64,000 bases of DNA from Proruminimicrobium sp964487915 (GTDB taxonomy: Bacteria > Elusimicrobiota > Endomicrobiia > Endomicrobiales > Endomicrobiaceae). The notes under the pieces are model-generated. The model saw only the letters and a list, made by a program, of their open reading frames with translations. It had not been told where the DNA came from and searched no databases. Positions 42,780-51,857 of the stretch are shown here, in pieces. The first letter of the stretch is position 1. Each line of letters opens with the position of its first letter. The DNA is taken from contig CAZASN010000004.1 in NCBI GenBank assembly GCA_964487915.1, positions 62,001 to 126,000 on the forward strand, read 5' to 3'. The translations under genes were made by a program, and so were the position numbers.

Positions 42780-43789
42780 AATTTTTTTTATATCCTCTGG
42801 CCGCCGTTTATAATTTTATATCGGAGTTGAACAGAAAATTTACAAAGCCCGTTAAACTTTACAAACCCGTTATAAGCGTCGGCAATATCACATGGGGCGG
42901 CAGCGCAAAAACGCCGGTTGTCACGGAGGCGGCAAAATATATTTTATCTTTGAATAAAACGCCGGTTGTTTTATCAAGAGGATACGGAAGAAAAATCACG
43001 GCGGAAAATCCTGTTATTGTAAGAGATAAAAATTCAATAATAAGCAGTCTTGAAATGTCGGGCGACGAGCCGTTTATGATGGCGCAACAAATAGACTGTC
43101 CGGTCATTATAAGTCCTGACCGCGCCGAGTCCGCCGAAGCCGCCAGGCAGTTTAATCCCGACGTTTTTATTCTTGACGACGGATTTCAGCATTGGAAACT
43201 TGAAAGGGATTTGGATATAGTATGCGTAAACGCCGCAAATCCTTTCGGCAATGAAATGATAATACCGGCAGGCATTTTAAGGGAAAGTTTGGACGCTTTA
43301 AAAAGAGCCGGAATAATAATAATTACAAATTCGGATTTGGTGACGAAAGAGCGGCTTGAACTGCTGGACGGAAGGATATACGATATTACTGGCGAAAAAA
43401 GCCTGAGGGCTTCCTATGGGAACTTTAAATTAAAAAACATGTATGACAATTCTTTTATCAGTCCTGAGTTTTTTAATAAAAATATTTTTACGGTCTGCGC
43501 GATAGGTTCTCCGGATAATTTTAAAAACAGCATAATAAAACTGGGATTAAAAATAAAAAAAGAATTTGTTTTCCGGGATCATTACGGATATTCCGAGAAC
43601 GATATTGAAAAAATATATAAACAAATGTCGGATTCCGACATTATTCTTACCACCGAAAAAGACGGAATAAAAATAAAAGAAATTATAAACGACGAAATAA
43701 AGAAAAAAATATTTATTTTGTCCGGAGAAATAGTTTTTAATTTCGGGAAAGAAAAATTTGAGGAAAAAATAGCGGAGATTTTGCGATGA
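42776..43789 (+). CDS. lpxK: Tetraacyldisaccharide 4'-kinase (lipid A)
   Basis: LpxK phosphorylates the 4' position of the lipid A precursor at the inner membrane. The 337-aa protein has the family P-loop GNITWGGSAKTPVV, then LSRGYGRK, SGDEPFMMAQQ and DDGFQHWKLERDLDIV. In place of the more common GGxGKTP it has Gly-Gly-Ser-Ala-Lys-Thr-Pro, a Gly-to-Ala change beside the Lys. Both ends overlap neighbours by 4 bp. It is firm evidence for lipid A. Confidence 0.93.
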   Translation: MKFFLYPLAAVYNFISELNRKFTKPVKLYKPVISVGNITWGGSAKTPVVTEAAKYILSLNKTPVVLSRGYGRKITAENPVIVRDKNSIISSLEMSGDEPFMMAQQIDCPVIISPDRAESAEAARQFNPDVFILDDGFQHWKLERDLDIVCVNAANPFGNEMIIPAGILRESLDALKRAGIIIITNSDLVTKERLELLDGRIYDITGEKSLRASYGNFKLKNMYDNSFISPEFFNKNIFTVCAIGSPDNFKNSIIKLGLKIKKEFVFRDHYGYSENDIEKIYKQMSDSDIILTTEKDGIKIKEIINDEIKKKIFILSGEIVFNFGKEKFEEKIAEILR

Positions 43790-44346
43790 AAAAAGCCCCT
43801 GCGGTGTTTTTAGACAGAGACGGGACGGTCAATCATGAAAAAGGATATTTAAACGACGAAAAGGATTTAAAATTATATTCTTACGCGGTAAAGTCTATTT
43901 TGAAGCTGCAAAAGGCGGGATTTAAAACGGTTATCATAACAAACCAGTCCGGAATAGCGCGCGGATATTTTACGGAAAAAAAATTACTGGTTATACATAA
44001 AACCCTTTTAAAAATGCTTAAAGACGCCGGAGTTAAAATAGACGGCATATACTACTGCCCGCACGGCACCGATGATGTTTGCGAATGCAGAAAACCGAAA
44101 ACCGGTATGGCCGTAAAGGCTGCAAAAGATTTGAATATTGATTTAAAGCGTTCGTATGTCGTCGGAGACAGCATAAGAGATTACAAAATGGGATATAATT
44201 TCGGCGGAAAAGGAATCCTTGTTTTGACGGGACACGGTAAAAAACAAGTTCAAAATATCAAAAACGAGAAACAGAAACCGCTTGCCGTGTCAAAAAATTT
44301 ATACGATGCCGTAAAGGTGATACTGAATGATTATAAAAAAAATTAG
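43786..44346 (+). CDS. gmhB: D-glycero-D-manno-heptose 1,7-bisphosphate 7-phosphatase
   Basis: GmhB is a HAD phosphatase in ADP-heptose synthesis. Motif I FLDRDGTVNHEKGYL, motif II VIITNQSGIARGYF, the zinc-binding CPHGTDDVCECRKP and motif IV VVGDSIRDYKMG are all present in 186 aa. Histidinol-phosphatase is a related possibility, but the neighbouring GT9 and lpxK genes favour the heptose role. Confidence 0.9.
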   Translation: MKKAPAVFLDRDGTVNHEKGYLNDEKDLKLYSYAVKSILKLQKAGFKTVIITNQSGIARGYFTEKKLLVIHKTLLKMLKDAGVKIDGIYYCPHGTDDVCECRKPKTGMAVKAAKDLNIDLKRSYVVGDSIRDYKMGYNFGGKGILVLTGHGKKQVQNIKNEKQKPLAVSKNLYDAVKVILNDYKKN

Positions 44347-45223
44347 CGCGGCTTTTATTCTGGTGTTTTTTGCGGTTTCAGTTTTTTGCGGCAATGTCCC
44401 CAAAGAAAACGCAATTAAAAACGATGTTTCTCGGTCAACTGAAAATTTTAAATGGAGAACGTTAAAAAGCAATTTGCCGGAGGAAGAAAATCTTGTTTTT
44501 GACGTTTACTGGAAAATTATAAAAGTAGGGCAGGCCACTCTTGAAATAAAAGGACTTGAGGAAATAAACGGCAGAAAAGCCTATCACTTATATTCTCAGG
44601 CCCGTTCTTCGGCTTTTTTTGACAATTTCTTCAAAGTAAGAGACGTAAACGAATCATGGATGGATCAGGAAAGTTTATGCTCGTTAAAATATCATTTTGA
44701 TGTCTCGGAAGGAAGCTGGAAAAAGAAAGAACAGGCGGATTTTGACCAGATAAACAAAACATTTGTACTGGACGACAACGGCAGTATTAAAACCGGCGCT
44801 ATTTCGCTTTGGGTCCAGGATATAATATCGGCGTTTTATTATTTCAGAACGTTAAATCTTGAAGTAGGAGACGAATATATATTTGACGTTCATTCCGGCG
44901 ACAAGACATGGCCTTTAAAAACAAAAGTTACCGGGAAAGAAAAAGTAAAAGTAAAAGCCGGAACGTTTGAATGCTTTATTTTGGAACCCGCTGTCAGAGA
45001 GAATGCCGGAATCTTTCAGGCAAAGGGAGAACTGAGAGTATGGGTGACAGACGACGGCAGGAAAATGCCGGTAATGATGAAAACAAAAACGCCGTTCGGA
45101 TCGGTAAATACCGAACTGTCTTCATACAGCGTAAACGTTAAAAAGGAACCTGTCGTTCAGACTTTGCCGGATGAAAAACAAATAAAACAAAATTCGGGTA
45201 CGGGCGATGATGTCAAAAATTAA
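44327..45223 (+). CDS. Secreted DUF3108 protein, copy 1
   Basis: The 298-aa protein has a signal peptide (KISAAFILVFFAVSVFCG) and a DUF3108 domain beginning LVFDVYWKIIKVGQATLEIK, with NGRKAYHLYSQARSS, FFKVRDVNESWMD and KVKAGTFECFILEP. It ends with a polar tail. DUF3108 proteins are periplasmic or envelope proteins of unknown function. The gene overlaps gmhB by 20 bp and is followed by a close paralogue. Confidence 0.8.
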   Translation: MIIKKISAAFILVFFAVSVFCGNVPKENAIKNDVSRSTENFKWRTLKSNLPEEENLVFDVYWKIIKVGQATLEIKGLEEINGRKAYHLYSQARSSAFFDNFFKVRDVNESWMDQESLCSLKYHFDVSEGSWKKKEQADFDQINKTFVLDDNGSIKTGAISLWVQDIISAFYYFRTLNLEVGDEYIFDVHSGDKTWPLKTKVTGKEKVKVKAGTFECFILEPAVRENAGIFQAKGELRVWVTDDGRKMPVMMKTKTPFGSVNTELSSYSVNVKKEPVVQTLPDEKQIKQNSGTGDDVKN

Positions 45224-46061
45224 AATAATTACGGCCGTTATGTTAATGTCTTTTAATTTACATGCTCAGGCTATAAATGAAAAAATATCCGGCAGCTTTG
45301 ACGCCGAAACGAAAAAAAACGAAAATTTTCAGTGGAGAAACTTGAAGAAAACTCTTCCGGAAGAAGAAAAAATATTATTTGACGTTTACTGGAAATTTGT
45401 AAAAGTCGGACGGGCTACGCTTGAAATCAGAGGATTTGAATATATAAACGGCAGAAAAGCCTATCATTTATATTCAACGGCAAAGACTCTGCCTCTTCTG
45501 GATAATTTTTATAAAGTAAGAGACGAAAACCAGTCGTGGGTTGACTCCGAAAGCTTTTGTTCTCTGAAATTTTATGCCGATATTCAGGAAGGCGGCTGGA
45601 TTAAAAAACAAAAAATAGATTTTGACCATATAAATGAAAAATATGTTTTAGATGAGCAGGGAGAATTTACTGTAGGCAATACAAAAAGATGGGTTCAGGA
45701 CGTATTATCTTCGCTATATTATTTCAGAACCGTGAATTTGGAAATAGGGGACGAATATTTTTTTGACGCCCACGCCGGAAAGGATACGTGGATTCTTAAA
45801 ACAAAAGTGACGGGCAGAGAGACGTTAAAAACCGATGCGGGAATTTTTGACTGTTTTGTTTTAGAGCCGGCGATGAGAGAAAACGCCGGCATCTTTAAAG
45901 CAAAGGGCGAATTGAAAGTTTGGATAACGGCGGATGAAAGAAGAATGCCGGTTAAAATGAAAACAAAAATACCGATAGGGTCAATAACCGCCGAAATATC
46001 GTCATATCGTGATACAAACGAAATAAAGGAAGATAAAAGTGAAACAGCCGGAAATAATTGA
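45207..46061 (+). CDS. Secreted DUF3108 protein, copy 2
   Basis: This tandem paralogue (284 aa) aligns with copy 1 over nearly its full length: ILFDVYWKFVKVGRATLEIR, NGRKAYHLYSTAKTLPLLDN, FYKVRDENQSWVDSESFCSL and AGIFDCFVLEPAMRENAGIF. Identity looks to be over half by eye. The signal peptide is ITAVMLMSFNLHAQA. It starts with ATGATG inside the end of copy 1. Duplication followed by divergence suggests two related envelope roles. Confidence 0.8.
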   Translation: MMSKIKIITAVMLMSFNLHAQAINEKISGSFDAETKKNENFQWRNLKKTLPEEEKILFDVYWKFVKVGRATLEIRGFEYINGRKAYHLYSTAKTLPLLDNFYKVRDENQSWVDSESFCSLKFYADIQEGGWIKKQKIDFDHINEKYVLDEQGEFTVGNTKRWVQDVLSSLYYFRTVNLEIGDEYFFDAHAGKDTWILKTKVTGRETLKTDAGIFDCFVLEPAMRENAGIFKAKGELKVWITADERRMPVKMKTKIPIGSITAEISSYRDTNEIKEDKSETAGNN

Positions 46062-46521
46062 AAATTTTTTGTCAAAAAAATATAAGACGCTTATTCTTGT
46101 CGTGGGTTCGGAACTGAGAACCGATGACGCCGTAGGAATGTATATTGCGGATGAATTATTAAAATACAAATATGACGAAGATAAAATCCGCATCATAAAG
46201 GGCGCTACCGCGCCTGAAAATTTTACGGGCGAAATTAAAAAGTTTAAACCGGAAAGAATGCTGATAATAGATGCGGCCGATACGGGCAAAAAACCCGGCG
46301 AAATTGATATAATAAACGCAAACGACATAGAAGGCGCTTCTTTTTCAACGCATATGATGCCGGTAAATATATTTATAGATTATTTGCTTAAGCATTTTGA
46401 ATGTAAAATTTTGATAATCGGCATTCAGCCGAAAAATCTTGAATTCGGAACCGCCGTAACGCCGGAGATTAAAAAATCGGCCGATAAACTTGTTAAATTG
46501 ATAGCCGGAAAAATATTTTAA
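46039..46521 (+). CDS. Hydrogenase-maturation-type (HyaD/HycI) endopeptidase
   Basis: M52-family proteases clip the C terminus of [NiFe]-hydrogenase large subunits after nickel insertion. The 160-aa product has LVVGSELRTDDAVGMYIADE, an acidic metal ligand in MLIIDAADTGKKPG, and the His-containing SFSTHMMPVNIFI. GTG at 46039 lies inside the previous gene. No hydrogenase subunit gene is in this window, so its target lies elsewhere. Confidence 0.82.
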   Translation: MKQPEIIENFLSKKYKTLILVVGSELRTDDAVGMYIADELLKYKYDEDKIRIIKGATAPENFTGEIKKFKPERMLIIDAADTGKKPGEIDIINANDIEGASFSTHMMPVNIFIDYLLKHFECKILIIGIQPKNLEFGTAVTPEIKKSADKLVKLIAGKIF

Positions 46522-46545
46522 CGATAAAAGAAGGTTGAAATATAA

Positions 46546-47169
46546 ATGGAAACGAAAGTTTTAAGCACGAAAAAAGAAAATAAAAAAAAACTTATATCGG
46601 AAGTCGCCGCGACGCTGAGCCAAAAAGGAATAGTTGTCCTGCCTACGGATACGGTTTACGGCGTAATGGTAAGCATTTTTAACCGTAAGGGACAGGAAAC
46701 GATTTACAAATTAAAAAACAGAAACGACAGAAAACCGCTGATTCTTTTGGCTCATGATAAAGACATATTGAAACAATTTGTCGTGTTTCCGGAAAAAATT
46801 GAAGGCATAATAAAAGATTTTTGGCCGGGACAGCTGACGCTTATACTTCCGACAACCGAAATAGGCAAAATATTAACCGGAGGCAGAGACAATCTCGGAG
46901 TCAGAATTCCTAACTGCAAAATTCTTCTTGAAATAATGAGAGAGCATAACCGTCCGTTGATGAGCACTTCGGCGAACATATCCGGCAAAGAAAGCGCCAA
47001 GGACGCAAAACTTGCTCTGGAATATTTTAATGAAAAGGTTCATATGATAGTTGATGACGGCAAATGTAAATTTTCTTTTGAATCTACCGTAATAGATATG
47101 GTAAAATTTCCGTATGTGGTTATCCGCAAAGGATGTTTGGATTGTAATAAATTATTAAAATATATATAG
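46546..47169 (+). CDS. tsaC: L-threonylcarbamoyladenylate synthase (TsaC/YrdC/Sua5 family)
   Basis: It makes the threonylcarbamoyl-AMP used for t6A37 in tRNAs reading ANN codons. The 207-aa protein has KGIVVLPTDTVYGVMVSIF, IYKLKNRNDRKPL, LIPNCKIL-type LGVRIPNCKI, STSANISGKES and SFESTVIDMVKFP, all family segments. The short form (no Sua5 C-terminal domain) is present. The partner tsaE begins at the right edge of the window. Confidence 0.92.
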   Translation: METKVLSTKKENKKKLISEVAATLSQKGIVVLPTDTVYGVMVSIFNRKGQETIYKLKNRNDRKPLILLAHDKDILKQFVVFPEKIEGIIKDFWPGQLTLILPTTEIGKILTGGRDNLGVRIPNCKILLEIMREHNRPLMSTSANISGKESAKDAKLALEYFNEKVHMIVDDGKCKFSFESTVIDMVKFPYVVIRKGCLDCNKLLKYI

Positions 47170-47192
47170 TAAAAATACGAAAGGGGACTAAA

Positions 47193-48425
47193 ATGGAAGA
47201 TTTAAAAAAACAGGACAGTGAAATTTTTAACGTTATTGAAGAGGAACATTCAAGACAGGAAAACACGATAGAACTTATTGCGTCGGAAAATCATACTTCA
47301 AAAGCCGTTATGCAGGCGCAGGGGTCGGTTTTAACTAATAAATACGCCGAAGGGTATCCCGGAAAAAGATATTACGGCGGCTGCGAATTTGTAGATAAAA
47401 TAGAAACGATAGCGATTGAAAGGGCAAAACAGCTTTTCGGCTGCGAATGCGTAAACGTCCAGCCTCATTCGGGAGCTCAGGCGAATATGGCCGCGTTTTT
47501 AAGTTTGATAAAACCGGGCGATACTATTATGGGAATGGACCTTTCGCACGGCGGACATTTATCGCACGGAAGCCCTTATAATTTTTCAGGCAAATATTTT
47601 AACGTCATCGCCTATACGGTTGATAAAGAAAAAGAAACGATAGATTACGATAATCTTGAAAAACTTGCCAAACAGCATAAACCTAAACTTATTGTTACCG
47701 GCGCAAGCGCATATTCAAGAATATGGGATTGGAAAAAAATCAGAGAAATTGCGGACTCGGTAGGAGCTTTTCATATGGCTGACGTAGCGCATTATGCCGG
47801 ACTTATCGCCGCGGGCATTTATCCCTCTCCCGTAAAATACGCCGATATCGTAACCACAACGACGCATAAAACATTAAGAGGCCCCAGAGGCGGTATGATA
47901 ATGTGTTCCGAAAAATATATAAAAGCCGTAAATTCATCCGTTTTTCCCGGAATTCAGGGCGGTCCTTTAATGCATGTCATAGCCGCAAAAGCGGTTGCTT
48001 TTAAAGAAGCGCTGGAACCTTCATTTGCCGTATATCAAAAACAGGTCGCAAGCAACGCAAAAGCGTTTGCAAAAGCTCTTGCCGAAGGCGGACTGAGAAT
48101 TGTTTCCGGAGGCACGGACTGCCATATGTTTTTGGTTGATTTAAGACCGCTTGGCGTAAACGGAAAAGACGCGCAGATTACGCTTGAAAGAGCCGGAATT
48201 ACGGTTAATAAAAATACAATTCCTTATGATCCGGAAAAACCGATGATATCGTCCGGAATAAGAATAGGAACGCCTGCCGTAACTACGAGAAAGATGAAAG
48301 AGCCGCAGATGGAAAAAATAGCGGGATATATCATAGAAGTTTTAAAAAATATCAATAATGAAACCGTAATAACAAATGTAAAAAAAGAAGTTACGGCGTT
48401 ATGCAGACAGTTTCCCGTTTACTGA
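47193..48425 (+). CDS. glyA: Serine hydroxymethyltransferase
   Basis: This PLP enzyme converts serine and tetrahydrofolate to glycine and methylene-THF. The 410-aa protein has IELIASENHTSKAVMQAQGS, YAEGYPGKRYYGGCEFVD, HSGAQANMAAFLSLIKPGD and the PLP-lysine motif TTTTHKTLRGPRGGMI. GAAAGGGG lies before the ATG. It is near full family length. It is 23 bp after tsaC, so likely in the same transcript. Confidence 0.96.
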   Translation: MEDLKKQDSEIFNVIEEEHSRQENTIELIASENHTSKAVMQAQGSVLTNKYAEGYPGKRYYGGCEFVDKIETIAIERAKQLFGCECVNVQPHSGAQANMAAFLSLIKPGDTIMGMDLSHGGHLSHGSPYNFSGKYFNVIAYTVDKEKETIDYDNLEKLAKQHKPKLIVTGASAYSRIWDWKKIREIADSVGAFHMADVAHYAGLIAAGIYPSPVKYADIVTTTTHKTLRGPRGGMIMCSEKYIKAVNSSVFPGIQGGPLMHVIAAKAVAFKEALEPSFAVYQKQVASNAKAFAKALAEGGLRIVSGGTDCHMFLVDLRPLGVNGKDAQITLERAGITVNKNTIPYDPEKPMISSGIRIGTPAVTTRKMKEPQMEKIAGYIIEVLKNINNETVITNVKKEVTALCRQFPVY

Positions 48426-48470
48426 TTTTAGTTTTTATTTATAAATATTACGTTTGACAGAGAGAAAAAA

Positions 48471-49376
48471 ATGAAAAATATTTATCGGACGTTTATTATA
48501 ATATTCTTTCTTTTTTCTTACGGAATATGCTTCGGGCAAACATGCAACAATCAGGCATCAAACAGCATATCGGCCGGCGATTTTTATACGGTAGGCGTTA
48601 ATAAAGACGGGACCGTAAACGCGGTCGGAGATAACGACAGCGGACAGTGCGGCGTCTTATATTGGACTGAAATAGTTTCGGTATCAGCCGGAAGCATTCA
48701 TACAATAGGATTAAAAAAAGACGGGACCGTAGTCTCAGCCGGAGATAATGAATACGGGCAATGCAATGTTACCGACTGGAAAAATATGGCTGCCGTTTCG
48801 GCCGGCGCAGCTCATACCGTAGGACTCTGCAAAGACGGTACGGTAGAAGCCGTCGGCAACAATGACAACGGCGAATGCAATGTTTACAGATGGAGAGATA
48901 TCGTAAAAGTTTCGGCCGGAGGCGTTCACACCGTAGGATTAAAAAGCAACGGTACGGCTGTCGTGTGCGGATATAATCTTAAAGGACAGTGCAATGTTTC
49001 GGATTGGGAAGACCTTTCCGACATAAGCGCAGGATATTATCATACGGTCGGTTTAAAAAAAGACGGAACGGTAGTCGCGGCCGGAGACAATGAATACGGG
49101 CAGTGCGACGTTTCAGGCTGGAAAGATGTTGTTGCCGTTTCGGCAAATATTTTTCATACCGTAGGTTTAAAAAAAGACGGAACTGTAGTAGCTACAGGAG
49201 ATAACAAATACGGACAGTGCGACGTTTCTGACTGGAAAAATATCATTGCGGTTTCTGCCGGAGATTTGCATACGGTCGGATTAAAAAAAGACGGGACCGT
49301 GGTAGCAGCAGGCGATAACGAGCACGGGCAGTGCGACGTTTCTGACTGGATGAATATTAAAAAGGATAATAAATGA
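48471..49376 (+). CDS. Secreted seven-repeat RCC1-like beta-propeller protein
   Basis: After a signal peptide (TFIIIFFLFSYGICFGQ) the 301-aa protein consists of seven repeats of about 37 aa with consensus VSAGxxHTVGLKKDGTVVA, then AGDNEYGQCDVSDWKNI, the RCC1/BNR-like pattern that folds as a seven-bladed propeller. The last three repeats are almost identical to one another, implying recent internal duplication. A single conserved Cys occurs in most repeats (GQC). It is probably a secreted binding protein; ligand unknown. Its stop overlaps rlmI by an ATGA. Confidence 0.82.
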   Translation: MKNIYRTFIIIFFLFSYGICFGQTCNNQASNSISAGDFYTVGVNKDGTVNAVGDNDSGQCGVLYWTEIVSVSAGSIHTIGLKKDGTVVSAGDNEYGQCNVTDWKNMAAVSAGAAHTVGLCKDGTVEAVGNNDNGECNVYRWRDIVKVSAGGVHTVGLKSNGTAVVCGYNLKGQCNVSDWEDLSDISAGYYHTVGLKKDGTVVAAGDNEYGQCDVSGWKDVVAVSANIFHTVGLKKDGTVVATGDNKYGQCDVSDWKNIIAVSAGDLHTVGLKKDGTVVAAGDNEHGQCDVSDWMNIKKDNK

Positions 49377-50545
49377 AAAAGATAATATTAAAAAAGAATG
49401 AAGATAAAAGAGTACGACAAGGACATAAGTGGGTTTTTTCCAATGAAATTCAGACTGTGCCTGACAAAGCACAAGTCGGAGATATTGTTGAATGTTATGA
49501 CAGTATGAATAATTTTGTAGGGGTCGGTTTTTATAACCCACATTCATTAATTGCATTCAGATTATTGTCGGCCGATAAAGATGATATTATTGATATAAAA
49601 TTTTGGGAAAGAAGAATTATAACAGCTTTAAATTTCAGGCGTGAAATATACGGAGATATAAACTCTTTCAGGCTTATTTACGGAGAATCTGACGATATAT
49701 CAGGTTTTATTCTAGATAAATACGAGGATTATTATGTTGCCCAGTTTATTTCGGCAGGCGCCGACAAAAGCAAACATGATATACTGGATGCGGTTAAAAA
49801 TGTTTTAAAACCGAAAGGGATAATGATTAGAAATGATTCCCATTTAAGACAGCTTGAAAACCTCAGCGGAGAATCTGAAGTTTACAGCGGAGAAATCCCC
49901 GAAGATTTAATCATAACGGAAAATGGCGTCAAATATTATGTAAATTTAAAAACAGGGCAGAAAACGGGTTTCTTTTTTGACCAAAAAGATAACAGAAAAA
50001 AACTGCAAAAATATTGCGCAGGTAAAAAAGTTTTAGATTGTTTTACGCATACGGGATCATTTGGCTTAAATGCTATGGCCGGCGGAGCAAAAGAGGTTGT
50101 TTTTGTTGATTCTTCAAAACCGGCATTAGAGACGGCTTTGAGAAATTATGAACTGAACGGTTTTAAAAATTTTAACGGTATAGAGGCAGATGCTTTAGAA
50201 TATCTGTCATCATCGTCAACATTTGCGGAGCATTTTGATGTTATAAATATAGATCCTCCGGGACTTATAAAAAGCAAGAAAGATTATTTTCCGGGATATA
50301 AGCATTATGTAAAAATAAATGAACAGGCATTAAGAATGATGAAAAGCGGAGGAATATTTGCTACAAGTTCATGTTCTCATCATTTGTCGTTTGCAGATTT
50401 TAAAAAAATGATACAGGAGTCCTGTGCAAGAGCCAAAAAGAAAGCAGTTTTTTTGGAGTTCGGATCACAGGCAAAAGATCATCCTATCTTGATTTCAATG
50501 CCGGAAACCGAATATCTTAAATTCGCCGTGTTGAGAATTTTTTAA
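49373..50545 (+). CDS. rlmI: 23S rRNA m5C methyltransferase (RlmI family)
   Basis: The 390-aa protein begins with a PUA-type RNA-binding domain (ILKKNEDKRVRQGHKWVFSN) and ends with a Rossmann methyltransferase: LDCFTHTGSFGLNAMAGGAK, VDSSKPALETALRNYELNGF, INIDPPGLIKSKKD and SSCSHHLSFADF. The E. coli enzyme makes m5C1962 of 23S rRNA. Its coupling to a secreted propeller gene by 4-bp overlap is surprising and may just reflect compact packing. Confidence 0.9.
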   Translation: MKKIILKKNEDKRVRQGHKWVFSNEIQTVPDKAQVGDIVECYDSMNNFVGVGFYNPHSLIAFRLLSADKDDIIDIKFWERRIITALNFRREIYGDINSFRLIYGESDDISGFILDKYEDYYVAQFISAGADKSKHDILDAVKNVLKPKGIMIRNDSHLRQLENLSGESEVYSGEIPEDLIITENGVKYYVNLKTGQKTGFFFDQKDNRKKLQKYCAGKKVLDCFTHTGSFGLNAMAGGAKEVVFVDSSKPALETALRNYELNGFKNFNGIEADALEYLSSSSTFAEHFDVINIDPPGLIKSKKDYFPGYKHYVKINEQALRMMKSGGIFATSSCSHHLSFADFKKMIQESCARAKKKAVFLEFGSQAKDHPILISMPETEYLKFAVLRIF

Positions 50546-50560
50546 AATATAAAAAAACTC

Positions 50561-50589
50561 TTTAAAAAAATAAAATGATATTGTATAAT
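50561..50589 (+). promoter_or_regulatory. Candidate promoter of receiver-GH81 operon
   Basis: TTTAAA (50561-50566), 17-bp spacer and TATAAT (50584-50589), about 37 bp before the ATG of the response regulator. The -35 box is weak; a second TATAAT (50597-50602) lies just downstream. Confidence 0.45.
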
Positions 50590-50625
50590 CGTTGTATATA
50601 ATGACGGATTGCGGCGGGTATAAAA

Positions 50626-51003
50626 ATGGTTAAAATTTTATTAGTTGATGATGAAGTTTTTGCTAGAGACGCAATGGCAAAAATAATTAAAAGAAAAGGA
50701 TTTGAAGTTTTTTTAGCCGCTACCGGAGAAGAATGCATATCTGTTTTCAAAAAAGAAGACCCCCATGTTGTTTTTTTAGACATAGTTTTGCCCGATATTG
50801 ACGGCGACCACATACACAATTATTTAAGAGAGTTAAAAAAAGACGTCGCGATATATTATGTGACCGGCAGCGAAACTATTTTCACGGAAGAACAGGCTAA
50901 CAGGGCGGGAGCGGTAGGTTATCTGCAAAAACCGGTTGACATGACCGAACTTTTCAAAGTTTTGGATAATATCAAGAAAAAATTTGAAGAGGAAAAAATT
51001 TGA
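50626..51003 (+). CDS. Single-domain response regulator
   Basis: The 125-aa product is only a CheY-like receiver: acidic pair in KILLVDDEVFARDAM, phospho-acceptor Asp in HVVFLDIVLPDIDGD, Thr in YYVTGSET and Lys in GYLQKPVDM. No output domain follows. It heads a run with a membrane protein and a secreted GH81 glucanase, so it may report a phosphorelay that controls them. The cognate kinase is unknown; the kinase at 56679-58697 has its own regulator. Confidence 0.87.
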   Translation: MVKILLVDDEVFARDAMAKIIKRKGFEVFLAATGEECISVFKKEDPHVVFLDIVLPDIDGDHIHNYLRELKKDVAIYYVTGSETIFTEEQANRAGAVGYLQKPVDMTELFKVLDNIKKKFEEEKI

Positions 51004-51857
51004 AAAAAATAATAAGTTTGTTCTTGGTTATTTGTTTGTCTGCGAATGTGGCGTTTGCTTTTGATCCGTATGCCGGAACCGAAGAAGAGACGGATAAAAA
51101 ATCTCCGATTCAGCTTATTTACGGAATAGTTTTAACTTTAACGGGCGCTTTTCTTACTTATGACGGTTTTTCAAAAGTTGAATATGATACTTCAAAACCT
51201 TCCGTTGATTCTCTGACAGTTATACACGGAGAGTGGAATCAATTAGGGGTTGGAAGCGAACAGTTTCAATATACTCTTAGTTCCGGAACTACCACATGGC
51301 CTTCTACGGCTCCGGCAAATGAGATTATCAATAATGTCGTTTATAACAGCGGAAACGTAGATTTAACAAATGTTAAAATAGAAGTAAGATATTTTAAATC
51401 GGATAATACTCCCGTAGTCGTAGAATCAGGTGAATATGCTACGGACGCTAACGGATACAGAACAATAAAAACAGTTAGTATCGCGAAAAATGAATATGAG
51501 ACGTGGCAGGATATTTTCAAATATATAGCCGCATCCGCAGAAATGCCTGCCGGAACAGAAAGAGAACCATATGCTATTAATTCAGACGGAGGTCTTTATC
51601 TGGGCGAAGATACTTTGCAAATTATGCAAGTAAGAATAGATTTAAGCGGCTGTTATACAAAAATCTATGAAAAAAGAAATAAAAGCGATTTAGAAGGAGC
51701 AGCCGGAATTGTTATTGCAAGCGCGGGAATATATTTTTTAGCGGATTATTTTATAGGTCTTAAAAAGTTTGACAGATATATGAAGCAAAATAATATGAAT
51801 ATAAGGCTGGCGAGTTCACCGAGCGAATATAGATTGCTATTGCAAAAAAGAATATGA
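51000..51857 (+). CDS. Exported protein of unknown function, two membrane segments
   Basis: TTG start overlaps the receiver stop. The 285-aa product has a signal peptide (IISLFLVICLSANVAFAF), an early hydrophobic segment (IQLIYGIVLTLTGAFLTYDG), a ~150-residue extracytoplasmic region that looks beta-rich (NNVVYNSGNVDLTNVKIEVR, resembling a CARDB/Ig-like strand pattern) and a second hydrophobic segment (AAGIVIASAGIYFLADYFIG). No family is assigned. It is coupled by 4-bp overlap to the GH81 gene. Confidence 0.6.
   Translation: MKKIISLFLVICLSANVAFAFDPYAGTEEETDKKSPIQLIYGIVLTLTGAFLTYDGFSKVEYDTSKPSVDSLTVIHGEWNQLGVGSEQFQYTLSSGTTTWPSTAPANEIINNVVYNSGNVDLTNVKIEVRYFKSDNTPVVVESGEYATDANGYRTIKTVSIAKNEYETWQDIFKYIAASAEMPAGTEREPYAINSDGGLYLGEDTLQIMQVRIDLSGCYTKIYEKRNKSDLEGAAGIVIASAGIYFLADYFIGLKKFDRYMKQNNMNIRLASSPSEYRLLLQKRI

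Noticed and set aside
46039..46521. Evidence for a hydrogenase operon here
   Set aside because: Only the maturation-type protease is present; no hydrogenase structural or hyp genes occur in the window.
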